This document shows positions 1 to 7,283 of a stretch of DNA of 64,000 nt, one piece after another. Under the pieces are notes generated by a model. The model searched no databases. It saw nothing but the letters and a program-made list of their open reading frames with translations, and was not told the DNA's origin. Positions within the stretch are counted from its first letter, which is position 1. Each line of letters starts with the position of its first letter. This DNA is from Planobispora rosea (GTDB lineage: Bacteria > Actinomycetota > Actinomycetes > Streptosporangiales > Streptosporangiaceae). Position numbers and translations under genes: made by a program. Location of the stretch: the NCBI RefSeq assembly GCF_014648175.1, contig NZ_BMQP01000008.1:124001-188000 (forward strand), written 5' to 3'.

Positions 1-830
1 CCCTGGAGGCCGAGGTCGAACGCCGCCGCGCCGCCAACCGGGCGCTGGAGAGCGCCAACCAGGCGCTGGAGAACGCGAACCAGGCGCTGGAGAGTGCCAA
101 CCTCCGCCTCGCCCTGCTCGGTGAGGAGAACGCCGAACTGCAGGGCAGGCTGCTGGCCGCGGCCCGTCAGACCGGCGTCACCGGAGAGCGCGGCAGGCTG
201 GCGAGGGAGATCCACGACACCGTCGCCCAGGGCCTGGCGGGCATCGTCACCCAGCTCGAAGCCGCCGAGGAGGCCGCGAACGACGCCGGGGCGGTACGGC
301 GGCGCCTGGCCGTCGCGCGGAGCCTCGCCAGGGAGAGCCTGACCGAGGTCCGCCGCTCCCTGGACGACATGCGTCCCGGTCCGCTGGCGGAGAGCAAGCT
401 GCCCGAGGCGCTGTCATCGCTGGTCTCCGGCTGGAGCGCGGCGAACGAACTGCCCGCCACGCTCACCGTCACCGGCACCGCCCGGCTGCTGCACCCCGAG
501 GTCGAGGTGGCCGTGTACCGGGCTGTGCAGGAGGCACTGGCCAACGTGGCCCGGCACGCCGGAGCAGGCAAGACCGGCGTCACCCTGTCGTACATGGAGG
601 ATGTGGTGGTGGCCGATATCCGGGACGACGGAGTGGGGTTCACCCCCCTCGCCCCCGCGGGAACGGGCGGAGGTGCCGGGACGAGCGGAGGCTTCGGTCT
701 CACCGCCATGCGGCAGCGGGTCGTCAGGCTCGCCGGGAACGTCGAGGTGGAGTCCGCGCCCGGCCAGGGCACCGCGATCAGCGTGACGATCCCCGCGATC
801 CCCGCGGCGGCCGAGCGGGAGACGACGTGA
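1..830 (+). CDS. NarL/DesK-type sensor histidine kinase, 5'-truncated by window edge
   Basis: The reading frame is open from base 3, so the start lies outside the window. A heptad-like stretch (ALESANQALENANQALESAN) suggests a coiled coil feeding the HisKA_3 dimerisation domain. The H-box REIHDTVAQGLAG has its phospho-accepting His at codon 213-215. The HATPase part shows an N-box (QEALANVARHAG), a G1 box (DIRDDGVGFT) and a G2 box (GGFGLTAMRQR). It should autophosphorylate and pass phosphate to the regulator encoded next, whose GTG start overlaps this stop (GTGA). The sensing region is not visible. The domain call is firm; the stimulus is unknown. Confidence 0.93.
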   Translation, partial: LEAEVERRRAANRALESANQALENANQALESANLRLALLGEENAELQGRLLAAARQTGVTGERGRLAREIHDTVAQGLAGIVTQLEAAEEAANDAGAVRRRLAVARSLARESLTEVRRSLDDMRPGPLAESKLPEALSSLVSGWSAANELPATLTVTGTARLLHPEVEVAVYRAVQEALANVARHAGAGKTGVTLSYMEDVVVADIRDDGVGFTPLAPAGTGGGAGTSGGFGLTAMRQRVVRLAGNVEVESAPGQGTAISVTIPAIPAAAERETT

Positions 831-1447
831 CGGTACGGCTGGTGATCGTGGACGACCATCCCGTCGTGCGGGACGGCCTGCGCGGCATGTTCGTCGAGCA
901 GGCCGACCTGGAGGTCGTGGGCGAGGCGGAGAACGGGGAGCGGGGACTCGCCGTGGCCGTACGGGAGCGCCCCGACATCGTGCTGACCGATCTGCGCATG
1001 CCCGACGGGGGAGCGGAGTTCATCCGCCTGCTGGCGGAGCGGGTGCCGTCGGCCCGCGTGCTGGTCCTGACCACCTACGACGGTGACGACGACGTGCTGC
1101 CCGCCCTGACCGCGGGCGCGATCGGCTACCTGCTCAAGGACTCCCCGCGCGAGGAGGTCTTCCGCGCCGTGCGCGCGGCGGCGGCCGGAGAGACGGTGCT
1201 GTCCCCGGCCGTGGCCGCCCGCGTGCTCAACCGCGTCCGCACGCCGCCCCCCGCCGAGCTGAGCGAGCGTGAACGGACCGTCCTCGGCCTGGTCGCACAG
1301 GGCTGCACCAACAAGGAGACGGCCGCGACGCTGTTCATCAGCGAGACGACGGTCAAGACCCACCTGGCTCATATCTACACGAAACTAGGCGTCTCCGACC
1401 GGGCCTCAGCCGTGGCGACCGCCTACACCCGCGGCCTGCTGCCATGA
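827..1447 (+). CDS. NarL/FixJ-family response regulator (REC + LuxR HTH)
   Basis: A 206-residue, two-domain regulator. The receiver domain covers about residues 3-120, with acidic pocket DD at 9-10 and phospho-acceptor D55 in LTDLRMPDG. The LuxR-type HTH covers about 138-200 (ELSERERTVLGLVAQG...FISETTVKTHLAHIYTKLG). The GTG start at 827 overlaps the kinase stop, so the two are translationally coupled and form one two-component system. A cytosolic DNA-binding activator or repressor is expected; its targets cannot be read here. The length is normal for the family. Confidence 0.95.
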   Translation: MTVRLVIVDDHPVVRDGLRGMFVEQADLEVVGEAENGERGLAVAVRERPDIVLTDLRMPDGGAEFIRLLAERVPSARVLVLTTYDGDDDVLPALTAGAIGYLLKDSPREEVFRAVRAAAAGETVLSPAVAARVLNRVRTPPPAELSERERTVLGLVAQGCTNKETAATLFISETTVKTHLAHIYTKLGVSDRASAVATAYTRGLLP

Positions 1448-1538
1448 CGCCGCGGTGCGGCGGTCCGGCCATCCCGAGGCATGACGAGTTCTCGCGTGCG
1501 CTTCCGCGCCGCGGTGCGGAACGGGCGGCCGGCGGATC

Positions 1539-2426
1539 TCAGGTGCCTCTGGCGGGTGAGCGGAACACCTGCCGGAAATGCCAGGAGATGTGGTCGTCGT
1601 CGAGGGGCCGCAGACCGGGCTGAGGTTCGCGGATCGGCTGTCCGGCGAGGTGGAGCACCATCTCCCGCGACGCTCGGCTGCGGCCGACGTACCTGGCGGA
1701 GACGGTGATGGCGCGCCGGGTGTCCAGGCCGAGGACACCTTTGTCGAAGAGCTTGTGATGGATGCCGCACAGGCACAGGCCGTTGGCCAGGTCGTCGGGG
1801 CCGTCGAAGGCCCACCAGCGGACGTGGGCGGCGTCGAGCCCGACGGTGACGCCGTCGAGCCAGCCGTCGTATCCGCAGAAGGCGCAGCAGTACTCGTACG
1901 CCATCAGGACCTGGTTGCGGAAGGCCGGGTCACGGCGCCTGGCCTTCCGCATGGTGGGTGCCCCGGCCTCGGCGCTCTCCAGGTCGAGGCCGACAAGGGC
2001 GCAGATGTCGGGGTGGAGCGAGGGCTCGAAGTTGTTGTCGAGCAGGAACCGTGCCAGACGGGAGACGAGGCGGGAATCGTCGACCAGGGCGCGGATCAGG
2101 TCCGGGTGGAGGCGGCCGGTGGCCTGGGAGGCACGGAGACGGCCGAGTCCCGCGCCCGGGCTACCCGGCCCGTGGACGGTGTCCACGAGCCAGACGCCGT
2201 CACCGGCCAGGTGGTGGAAGGGGTAACCGGGGCTGGTGTCGCGGGGCGGGCCGTACTCCTTCAGCAGGCGTTTGAGGTCGGCTTCGACGGCGCTGAAGAC
2301 GAGCGGGGCGCCGCCTTCGCGTTGGAACCGGCCCAGGGCGTACAGCAGGAGGAGCGGCTTGTGCGGTGCTCGCTCGCCGTCGCGGGCCCAGCGTCTGATG
2401 CCGGCGATCCGCTCCACCCAGTCCAT
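1539..2426 (-). CDS. Phosphorothioate-DNA-binding HNH restriction endonuclease (SBD-HNH, ScoMcrA/SprMcrA-like)
   Basis: A 295-residue protein starting MDWVERIAG. The N-terminal half (about 1-145) resembles the sulfur-binding domain of type IV McrA enzymes (PHKPLLLLYALGRF at 21-34, PFHHLAGDGVW at 69-79). The C-terminal half is an HNH nuclease: CAFCGYDG around C181/C184, DAAHVRW with H201, and CLCGIHHKLFDKG with C218/C220/H223/H224. Known family members cleave DNA near phosphorothioate links made by Dnd systems. The frame stays open upstream to 2684, but that part is a Rieske fragment, so ATG 2426 is chosen. TACACT lies 8 bases before the ATG with no Shine-Dalgarno, which suggests a leaderless mRNA. 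No dnd genes are in the window. Confidence 0.83.
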   Translation of the reverse strand: MDWVERIAGIRRWARDGERAPHKPLLLLYALGRFQREGGAPLVFSAVEADLKRLLKEYGPPRDTSPGYPFHHLAGDGVWLVDTVHGPGSPGAGLGRLRASQATGRLHPDLIRALVDDSRLVSRLARFLLDNNFEPSLHPDICALVGLDLESAEAGAPTMRKARRRDPAFRNQVLMAYEYCCAFCGYDGWLDGVTVGLDAAHVRWWAFDGPDDLANGLCLCGIHHKLFDKGVLGLDTRRAITVSARYVGRSRASREMVLHLAGQPIREPQPGLRPLDDDHISWHFRQVFRSPARGT

Positions 2427-2449
2427 GGTTGCCGAGTGTAGGTGGATCT
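2417..2449. repeat. 33-bp perfect direct repeat, copy 1 (5' end of the SBD-HNH gene)
   Basis: The same 33 bases occur in the same orientation at 7539-7571. Allowing one mismatch, the match extends to 39 bases (2411-2449 and 7533-7571). Copy 1 covers the first three codons of the SBD-HNH gene (MDW), its likely TACACT -10 element and a few bases beyond. The two copies bracket 5.1 kb. It could be an attachment-like duplication or the scar of recombination. Confidence 0.9.
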
Positions 2450-2450
2450 G

Positions 2451-2612
2451 GTCCGGGCGCACCGCGGAGGTGTCGAAGTCCGGCATGCCGCCGGTGCCGC
2501 GCGCCCGCCTCAACCGGCCGGTCAGGTCGAAGTTCCAGGCGTGGTACGGGCACACGATGCTGCGCCGGACGCCGGAGCCGGACGGCGGCTCGTGCGCCCG
2601 GTGCCCCGGGGC
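2451..2612 (-). pseudogene. Fragment of a Rieske [2Fe-2S] ring-hydroxylating oxygenase alpha subunit
   Basis: In frame with and just upstream of the SBD-HNH gene. The translation carries the second Rieske half-site CPYHAW followed by NFDLTGRLRRA, typical of aromatic-ring dioxygenase alpha subunits. Sixteen residues before CPYH is PGHRAHE, where functional proteins have C-x-H-R; the first ligand Cys is replaced by Pro. The rest of the subunit (iron site, N terminus) is absent. The fragment ends at the boundary of the 33-bp repeat. Seen: the motif and its truncation. Inferred: it is debris joined to the restriction gene by recombination, not an N-terminal domain of that enzyme. Confidence 0.65.
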
Positions 2613-2933
2613 GTCGTCCCGGGACGGGACAGGCGTTCTGTGCCGACCGGATTGAGAGTAATGATCCTTATTTCCGGGATTCAAGGGTTCCGCGTGTCCG
2701 GGAGCACCGCCGCGACCGTGCTGGGAGTACCGGGAGCGCCGGCTCTTCCTCCGGGGGCCGCAGCGGCGTCATCCCAGGCTGGCGCCTCCGTACCGGTTCC
2801 CTTGCCGATTCGGCCCCATGGACCGTCCGGCGACAGGCCGCCGGAGCGGCCCTCGCCGACTCCGGCCCCGGCCTGCTTGCGATGAGCGGTGGCTCAGGCG
2901 AGTTCAGGAAGGGCCGGTACGTGCTGTGATCGG

Positions 2934-3296
2934 CTATTTCTGATGGATCTGAATCCGGTGGCCGTCCGGACCGTCTATATGCGCATATATGCCCCACGGC
3001 TCTTCGGTCGGGTCGGTGACCGTGACCCCTGCGTTCCGGAGTCCGTCGACCGTCGCCTGGATGTCGTCGCACGTGAAGGTGAGGTACGCCCCTTCTCCGG
3101 GCTGCTTCCCGAACGCCGCGGCGTCGTGAATGGCTATCGCCGTCTGGCCGTTCGGTGGAGTCACCTCGATCCAGCGCGTTCCTTCGGACATCTCCGCGTC
3201 GGTGGTCTTCGTGAAACCGAGCTTTTCGACATAGAAGTCCACGGACTCCTGCTGATCACTGACGTAGAGCACGGCCACGCCGATGTGCGTGATCAT
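2934..3296 (-). CDS. VOC-family (glyoxalase/bleomycin-resistance fold) protein
   Basis: A 120-residue single-module vicinal-oxygen-chelate protein. It starts MITHIGVAVLYVSDQQESVD with the usual first strand and helix, continues through GFTKTT and WIEVTPP, and closes with the second module DGPDGHRIQIHQ. This fold covers metal-dependent lyases, dioxygenases and drug-binding proteins, and the sequence does not say which. It stands alone between accessory genes, so the partner and substrate are unknown. The length is normal for one-domain members of this fold. Confidence 0.85.
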   Translation of the reverse strand: MITHIGVAVLYVSDQQESVDFYVEKLGFTKTTDAEMSEGTRWIEVTPPNGQTAIAIHDAAAFGKQPGEGAYLTFTCDDIQATVDGLRNAGVTVTDPTEEPWGIYAHIDGPDGHRIQIHQK

Positions 3297-3376
3297 GGCG
3301 ACTCCCGAGGTCGAGATCTTCAGAGGGGGTGCCAGGGGATGGCATCCATCAACACCCGACGCATAGTCTAGAGTAG

Positions 3377-3394
3377 GTATGAAAAGTATGAAAA
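3377..3394. promoter_or_regulatory. Two tandem 9-bp repeats upstream of the AbrB-like gene
   Basis: GTATGAAAA occurs twice head to tail, 28 bases before the TTG start of the AbrB/SpoVT-like gene, in AT-rich DNA that is unusual for this genome. Swapped-hairpin AbrB/MazE-type proteins often bind their own promoters, so an autoregulatory operator is possible. This is inference. Confidence 0.35.
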
Positions 3395-3421
3395 GTAGGA
3401 TCTAGCGCACATGGAGCCGGA

Positions 3422-3649
3422 TTGACGCCACCACCACCAGGAAAGCTCGCCGGTACGGCCAAAGTCGGAGATCGCGGTCAGATCGTCATTCCGAAGGACA
3501 TGAGGGACATGTTCGGGATCGTTCCCGGAGACACGTTGCTGCTGCTGGCGGACGTGGAACGCGGCATCGCGGTGCTGCGCAACGACGACTTCGTCCACCT
3601 CGCCGAGACCGTGCTCGACGCCCGCAAAGACCGGAGCGACGATGCGTGA
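3422..3649 (+). CDS. AbrB/SpoVT/MazE-type swapped-hairpin DNA-binding protein
   Basis: A 75-residue protein. Residues about 10-55 have the AbrB/MazE pattern: KVGDRGQIVIPKDMRDMFGIVPGDTLLLL, with the conserved GQIVIPK strand and PGD turn. Such proteins are dimeric regulators, either autonomous or as antitoxins. No toxin gene follows; the next ORF is a membrane protein overlapping by 8 bases, so the two are probably co-transcribed. The TTG start is chosen because no ATG or GTG precedes the domain after an in-frame stop; the next ATG is already inside the fold. Nearby 9-bp repeats may be its operator. Confidence 0.8.
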   Translation: MTPPPPGKLAGTAKVGDRGQIVIPKDMRDMFGIVPGDTLLLLADVERGIAVLRNDDFVHLAETVLDARKDRSDDA

Positions 3650-4112
3650 AGACACCGTGCCGACCACGGCGGAGAATCCCCGGCGAGGCCGCGCACCATG
3701 GCATCTGTGGGTCGTCGGGCTGTTCATGCTCGCCCTCTACATCGGTGGCGCGCGGGACTACGTGCTCACGCTCACGCTGAACCCGGACTACATGGCCGCT
3801 CAGGGCTACGCGGAGCCTCAGATCGGCTACTTCACCGACTATCCGTTCGGTCTCGGCGTGCTGTGGACCCTCAACGTCACCGGAGGTCTCGCCTCGGCGA
3901 CGGCCTCGATCCTGCGCTCCCGCTGGGCGGTGCCGCTGGCCCTGATGACCGCGCTGGCCCAGCTGGTGCTGCTGATCCTCACGTTCGCCTTCCGGGATCG
4001 GTGGGACATCCTCGGGCCGTCGATGAGCCTGTTCGACATCGGCGTCGGTGTCCTGTCCTTCCTGTTCTGGTGGTACTGCCGCGTGATGCTGAGCCGAGCC
4101 GTTCTGCGGTGA
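3642..4112 (+). CDS. Small four-helix integral membrane protein of unknown function
   Basis: 156 residues with about four hydrophobic segments: about 20-37 (HLWVVGLFMLALYIGG), about 65-85, about 93-115 (PLALMTALAQLVLLILTFAF) and about 125-148. Acidic and aromatic residues lie in the loops. It overlaps the end of the AbrB-like gene by 8 bases (ATGCGTGA), so it is likely translated from the same transcript and controlled by that regulator. I recognise no catalytic motif and no named family. The pairing of a swapped-hairpin regulator with a membrane protein recurs in actinomycetes and Firmicutes, but no function can be assigned. Confidence 0.8.
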   Translation: MREDTVPTTAENPRRGRAPWHLWVVGLFMLALYIGGARDYVLTLTLNPDYMAAQGYAEPQIGYFTDYPFGLGVLWTLNVTGGLASATASILRSRWAVPLALMTALAQLVLLILTFAFRDRWDILGPSMSLFDIGVGVLSFLFWWYCRVMLSRAVLR

Positions 4113-4191
4113 CGGGCGGTGCACCGTGACCGGCAACCGCTGCCGGAACGCGGGGCGCACGGAATCCGGCACCGCGCCGTGGCCGCGGGGG

Positions 4192-5475
4192 TCACGAGGC
4201 CGGCGGCATCGACCTCTCCGGCCAGGACAGCAGAGGGACGGTGTTCGAACCCGCGGGGAGGTGCGGCCCGGGAAGGAACTGGTCCTCCCCGGCCAGGGGA
4301 GCGCCGGCCCGGGAAGGACCGTCCTGGAAAACCTCGCGGTACGCCGCCATGCCCAGACGCTGGCGCTTGGCGTGGTACATCGCCGCGTCCGCGTATCTGG
4401 ACAGCTCTTGGCGGTCTCCACCGTCCCCGGGGTACACCGCTATGCCGATGCTTCCGCCGATGCGCGCCTGCCGGTCACCCAGCTCGACGGGCTGGCCGAG
4501 AACGGCCAGGACCCGTGCCGCCACATCGTGGGCGCCACTCAGAACGGAATCGGGCAGCAGGATGGCGAACTCGTCCCCGCCGAGGCGGGCGACGGTGTCG
4601 CTGGTGCGCACCACCGACATCAGCCGGTCGGCCACCTGCTGGAGCAGCAGGTCTCCGCAGTGGTGTCCCAGCGTGTCGTTGACCTGCTTGAACCCATCCA
4701 GGTCGATGAGCAGCAGACCGACGGACTTCCCGGTCCGCTGTGCGGAGGCGAGTGCTTCGTCGAGCCGTTGCCCGAGCATCACACGGTTCGGCAACCCGGT
4801 CAGCGCGTCGTGCAGCGCCTGGTGGCGGCTGCCGGCGGCCTCCCGTTCGATCCGCCGCTGGTAGTTCACCAATATGCCGGCGCAGAACGTGAACAGCAGC
4901 GCGTCCACCGCGAACACCCCCCACGTGGCCATCCGCGTCCGCGCGTTGGTGTCGTCGACCTCCGTCAGATACTCAGCCAGTTCCAGCTGCTTGCGGCCGA
5001 GGTTGCTCGTTGCCTGCTTGCGGACCGAGCTGAATGCCAGAGCGGCCTGCTCGACGTACGGCTCCAGCCGCTCGTCGCTCCCAACGCTGGCGTCCATCAA
5101 CTGACGCAACGTCTGGCCGTAGGCCGCGTAACTGTGGCGGAACGTGTCGATGGAGCGGCTCTCGCCCTCGTCGGCGTTCCGGACCAGCCAGTCCAGCTCG
5201 TCCTGCGCCGACCCGATGGCGTTGGCCAGCCGCTGGCGGTCGGCTCCCCGGTCCGCCCGGAGCAGGTCGTCCGCCGCGGACTCCTCCACGGTGACTGCGA
5301 ACAGGATCTGGCCCCACACGTCGATCACCGCGTTCATCTGGTTGACCCGCTCCGTGGTCCGCGCGGTGGTGTGCGTCCCCCAGATGGCGAGTGTGGCGAG
5401 CGCCACCAGTCCCACCGCCAGGCCCGCGACGGCGAGACGCGGTACGACACGCGCCAGCTTCAGCCTGTGCACCAT
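4192..5475 (-). CDS. Membrane-bound diguanylate cyclase (GGDEF) with extracytoplasmic sensor domain
   Basis: 427 residues from ATG 5475, which has GGAGAG 2 bases upstream; an upstream extension to 5556 lacks such a site. Transmembrane helix 1 is at about 13-33, and an extracytoplasmic helical sensor at about 34-183 (four-helix-bundle style, no Cys). Helix 2 is at about 184-204 and the GGDEF domain at about 220-390. The active site is RLGGDEFAIL (GGDEF at 299-303). The inhibitory I-site RTSD (290-293) sits five residues before it, so feedback inhibition by c-di-GMP is expected. There is no EAL domain. It is divergent from a sugar-binding-type lipoprotein, which may supply the ligand signal (inference). 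Confidence 0.92.
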   Translation of the reverse strand: MVHRLKLARVVPRLAVAGLAVGLVALATLAIWGTHTTARTTERVNQMNAVIDVWGQILFAVTVEESAADDLLRADRGADRQRLANAIGSAQDELDWLVRNADEGESRSIDTFRHSYAAYGQTLRQLMDASVGSDERLEPYVEQAALAFSSVRKQATSNLGRKQLELAEYLTEVDDTNARTRMATWGVFAVDALLFTFCAGILVNYQRRIEREAAGSRHQALHDALTGLPNRVMLGQRLDEALASAQRTGKSVGLLLIDLDGFKQVNDTLGHHCGDLLLQQVADRLMSVVRTSDTVARLGGDEFAILLPDSVLSGAHDVAARVLAVLGQPVELGDRQARIGGSIGIAVYPGDGGDRQELSRYADAAMYHAKRQRLGMAAYREVFQDGPSRAGAPLAGEDQFLPGPHLPAGSNTVPLLSWPERSMPPAS

Positions 5476-5597
5476 AGCTCTCCACTCCGTGCGATAGACG
5501 TTCTCCTTACCATCGGTCGGCTTCTGCCGAATGTGAGTTCCGTAACCGTCTCGCACAGCCTTTTACCGGCGCTATCCATAGATCACAGGTGGGGAAA

Positions 5598-6641
5598 ATG
5601 ATTGGGCGTCGTCTCGCCGCGGTGGTAGCGGCGGCCGTGATGGCCGCCCTGACCGCCGGATGCGGTAACAGCACGCAGGATGACGACCGTGCGCGGACCG
5701 TGGGGTTCGTGGTGGCGGCGCAGAAGCACAACTTCACCCAGGAGATGTCTCTCGGGTTCCGCTCGGGCGTGGCCGCCGTGCCCGGAGTGACCGCGCTCGT
5801 GGACGGGCCCCCGATCACGGACGGCCCCCGGCAGGCGACCATCTTCGAGGATGTGGCCACGCGGGCCAGGGGCGGTGTGTCGCTGTTCACCCTCCACCCC
5901 GAACTGCTCGCCCGCCCCATGTCCCGGGTGGGGAAGAGCGGCGTGCCGCTCGTCGCGGTGGACAACGCCCCGCCTCCCGGGCCTCAGGTCCCGCTGTTCA
6001 TCGGAAACGACAACCACGCGATGGGCGCGGCGCTCGCCGACGGGATCATCGAGCGGCTCCCGCCGGACGCCCAGGGCACCGTCATCATCGGCTCCCCCGT
6101 CCCGGGCGTTCCCGTGCTGGACAATCGGGCCGAGGGGATGCGGGAACGGTTCGCGCAGCGCCTGCCGCTGGTGAAGGTACGGGGTCCGTTCGACACCATG
6201 CTGGATCCGACCGCGAACCTGGCCGCGTGGCGGGGACTGGTCCGGGCCAACCCCGACGCTCTGGCCTTCATGGCCACCGGTGACATCGACAGCTACAACC
6301 TCGCCACGATCCGCAGGGAGACCGGTGGTCCGTGGCTGGCCGCGGGGTTCGATCTCGACCCGCGCTCACTGGCCGCGGTCAAGGCCGGGGATCTGATGCT
6401 GATGTCGCCCGAGCACTACCTCAAGGGAGCCCTGGCCGGTCGGCTGCAGGCGGAGAACGCCATGGGGACGCGGGAACTGCCGCAAGGGTGGCTCCGTACC
6501 GACGGTCTGCTGGTCACCGTCGCCAACGTGGATGAGATAACCCGGCGGCAGCAGTCCGAGACCAATCGGCAGCAGTGGTTCCAGCCGCGTGTCGAGAACA
6601 TTCTCAGCGATCTCGACTCGCATCTCCATCCCCTCGCCTAA
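5598..6641 (+). CDS. Periplasmic-binding-protein-like lipoprotein (sugar/autoinducer-type SBP)
   Basis: 347 residues. The signal peptide ends in lipobox LTAGC (18-22), so the mature protein is anchored by Cys22. The body is a type-1 periplasmic-binding fold: TVGFVVAAQKHNFTQEMSLGF at the N terminus, VPLVAVDNAPPPG and FIGNDNHAMGAALADGI in the middle, and AFMATGDIDSYN and LAAGFDLDP in the C-terminal lobe. ATG 5598 is preferred to GTG 5589 because AGGTGGGG precedes it at good spacing. No ABC permease or ATPase gene is adjacent, so it may act as an orphan sensor. It is divergent from the diguanylate cyclase across 122 bases. Confidence 0.87.
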   Translation: MIGRRLAAVVAAAVMAALTAGCGNSTQDDDRARTVGFVVAAQKHNFTQEMSLGFRSGVAAVPGVTALVDGPPITDGPRQATIFEDVATRARGGVSLFTLHPELLARPMSRVGKSGVPLVAVDNAPPPGPQVPLFIGNDNHAMGAALADGIIERLPPDAQGTVIIGSPVPGVPVLDNRAEGMRERFAQRLPLVKVRGPFDTMLDPTANLAAWRGLVRANPDALAFMATGDIDSYNLATIRRETGGPWLAAGFDLDPRSLAAVKAGDLMLMSPEHYLKGALAGRLQAENAMGTRELPQGWLRTDGLLVTVANVDEITRRQQSETNRQQWFQPRVENILSDLDSHLHPLA

Positions 6642-6731
6642 GGCCTGGCCCGTGAATCCTCAGCTCAGGAGCTCCCCTGGTCACCGATAGGGCAGGCACG
6701 GTGCACCGGGGAGAACTCACCGATCAGGAGT

Positions 6732-7283
6732 GTGAGGCTTGAACGGCCCGAAGGGGTCCGGCCCGCGCTCGCGGAGATCCAGGTGTCCGGGAAAACTCTG
6801 GAGAACTACCGGTGTCACCGGGAGAACGTCCCGACCACGCTACGCCGCATCGAACGTCTGGAGGCTGGCAGGAGGGTCTATGACCGGGCCCTGGCCGGCG
6901 ACTCTGCCCATGGTTGGGACGCCCTCGGCTCGCCTGATCAGGCTGAGGAGATCCGGCGGCGCGTCGCCGAGATGGACGAGGAGTTGGCGTACTGGCGGGA
7001 GCTGGTCGCCCAGGCCGAGGCCGACGGGGTCAAGATCTGGAGCGCCTCCGACTTCCGCAAGGGGGACTTCGCCCGGTACGGCGGGACGTGGTTCGAGGTG
7101 GTGCGGGTCAACACCAAGAGCCTGACCGTGCCCGCGCTCATCGCCGGGGCGGGGCATCGAGTCCTGCGGGCGGCGGATTCTCCGTATTCCTGGACCGACC
7201 GCCTGCCGTACGACAAGGTCACCGGGCGCAGGCCGGCGGAGGAGATCCAGGCGGGGCGGCGGGAGAGCGAGACCGACCGATGA
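6732..7283 (+). CDS. DUF3560-related protein of integrative elements, apparently N-terminally short
   Basis: 183 residues. A helical, charged region (about 35-95, LRRIERLEAGRRVYDRAL...AEMDEELAYWRELVAQAEADG) is followed by a C-terminal beta module (FRKGDFARYGGTWFEVVRVNTKSLTVP... WTDRLPYDKVTGR). This matches the last part of DUF3560 proteins that accompany plasmids and AICE-type elements of actinomycetes. The DUF3560 core itself seems to be missing, so the gene may be a 5'-truncated remnant. The GTG start has only a poorly spaced CAGGAG. The stop overlaps the following ardA start (ATGA). Confidence 0.6.
   Translation: MRLERPEGVRPALAEIQVSGKTLENYRCHRENVPTTLRRIERLEAGRRVYDRALAGDSAHGWDALGSPDQAEEIRRRVAEMDEELAYWRELVAQAEADGVKIWSASDFRKGDFARYGGTWFEVVRVNTKSLTVPALIAGAGHRVLRAADSPYSWTDRLPYDKVTGRRPAEEIQAGRRESETDR

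Noticed and set aside
167..1372. 401-residue minus-strand ORF opposite the first two-component pair
   Set aside because: Low-complexity Arg/Ala composition typical of the shadow of GC-rich genes; plus strand shows clear kinase and regulator motifs.
2442..2885. Plus-strand ORF of 147 residues opposite the Rieske fragment
   Set aside because: Pro/Ala-rich shadow; the minus strand carries the CPYHAW motif.
5476..5597. c-di-GMP or other riboswitch before the lipoprotein gene
   Set aside because: No conserved riboswitch core was recognised in the 122-base spacer.
6739..7125. TTG-started ORF in another frame over the DUF3560-like gene
   Set aside because: Its start has better ribosome-site spacing, but the protein is Arg/Ser-rich noise; the other frame has the FxVVRVNxKS motif.
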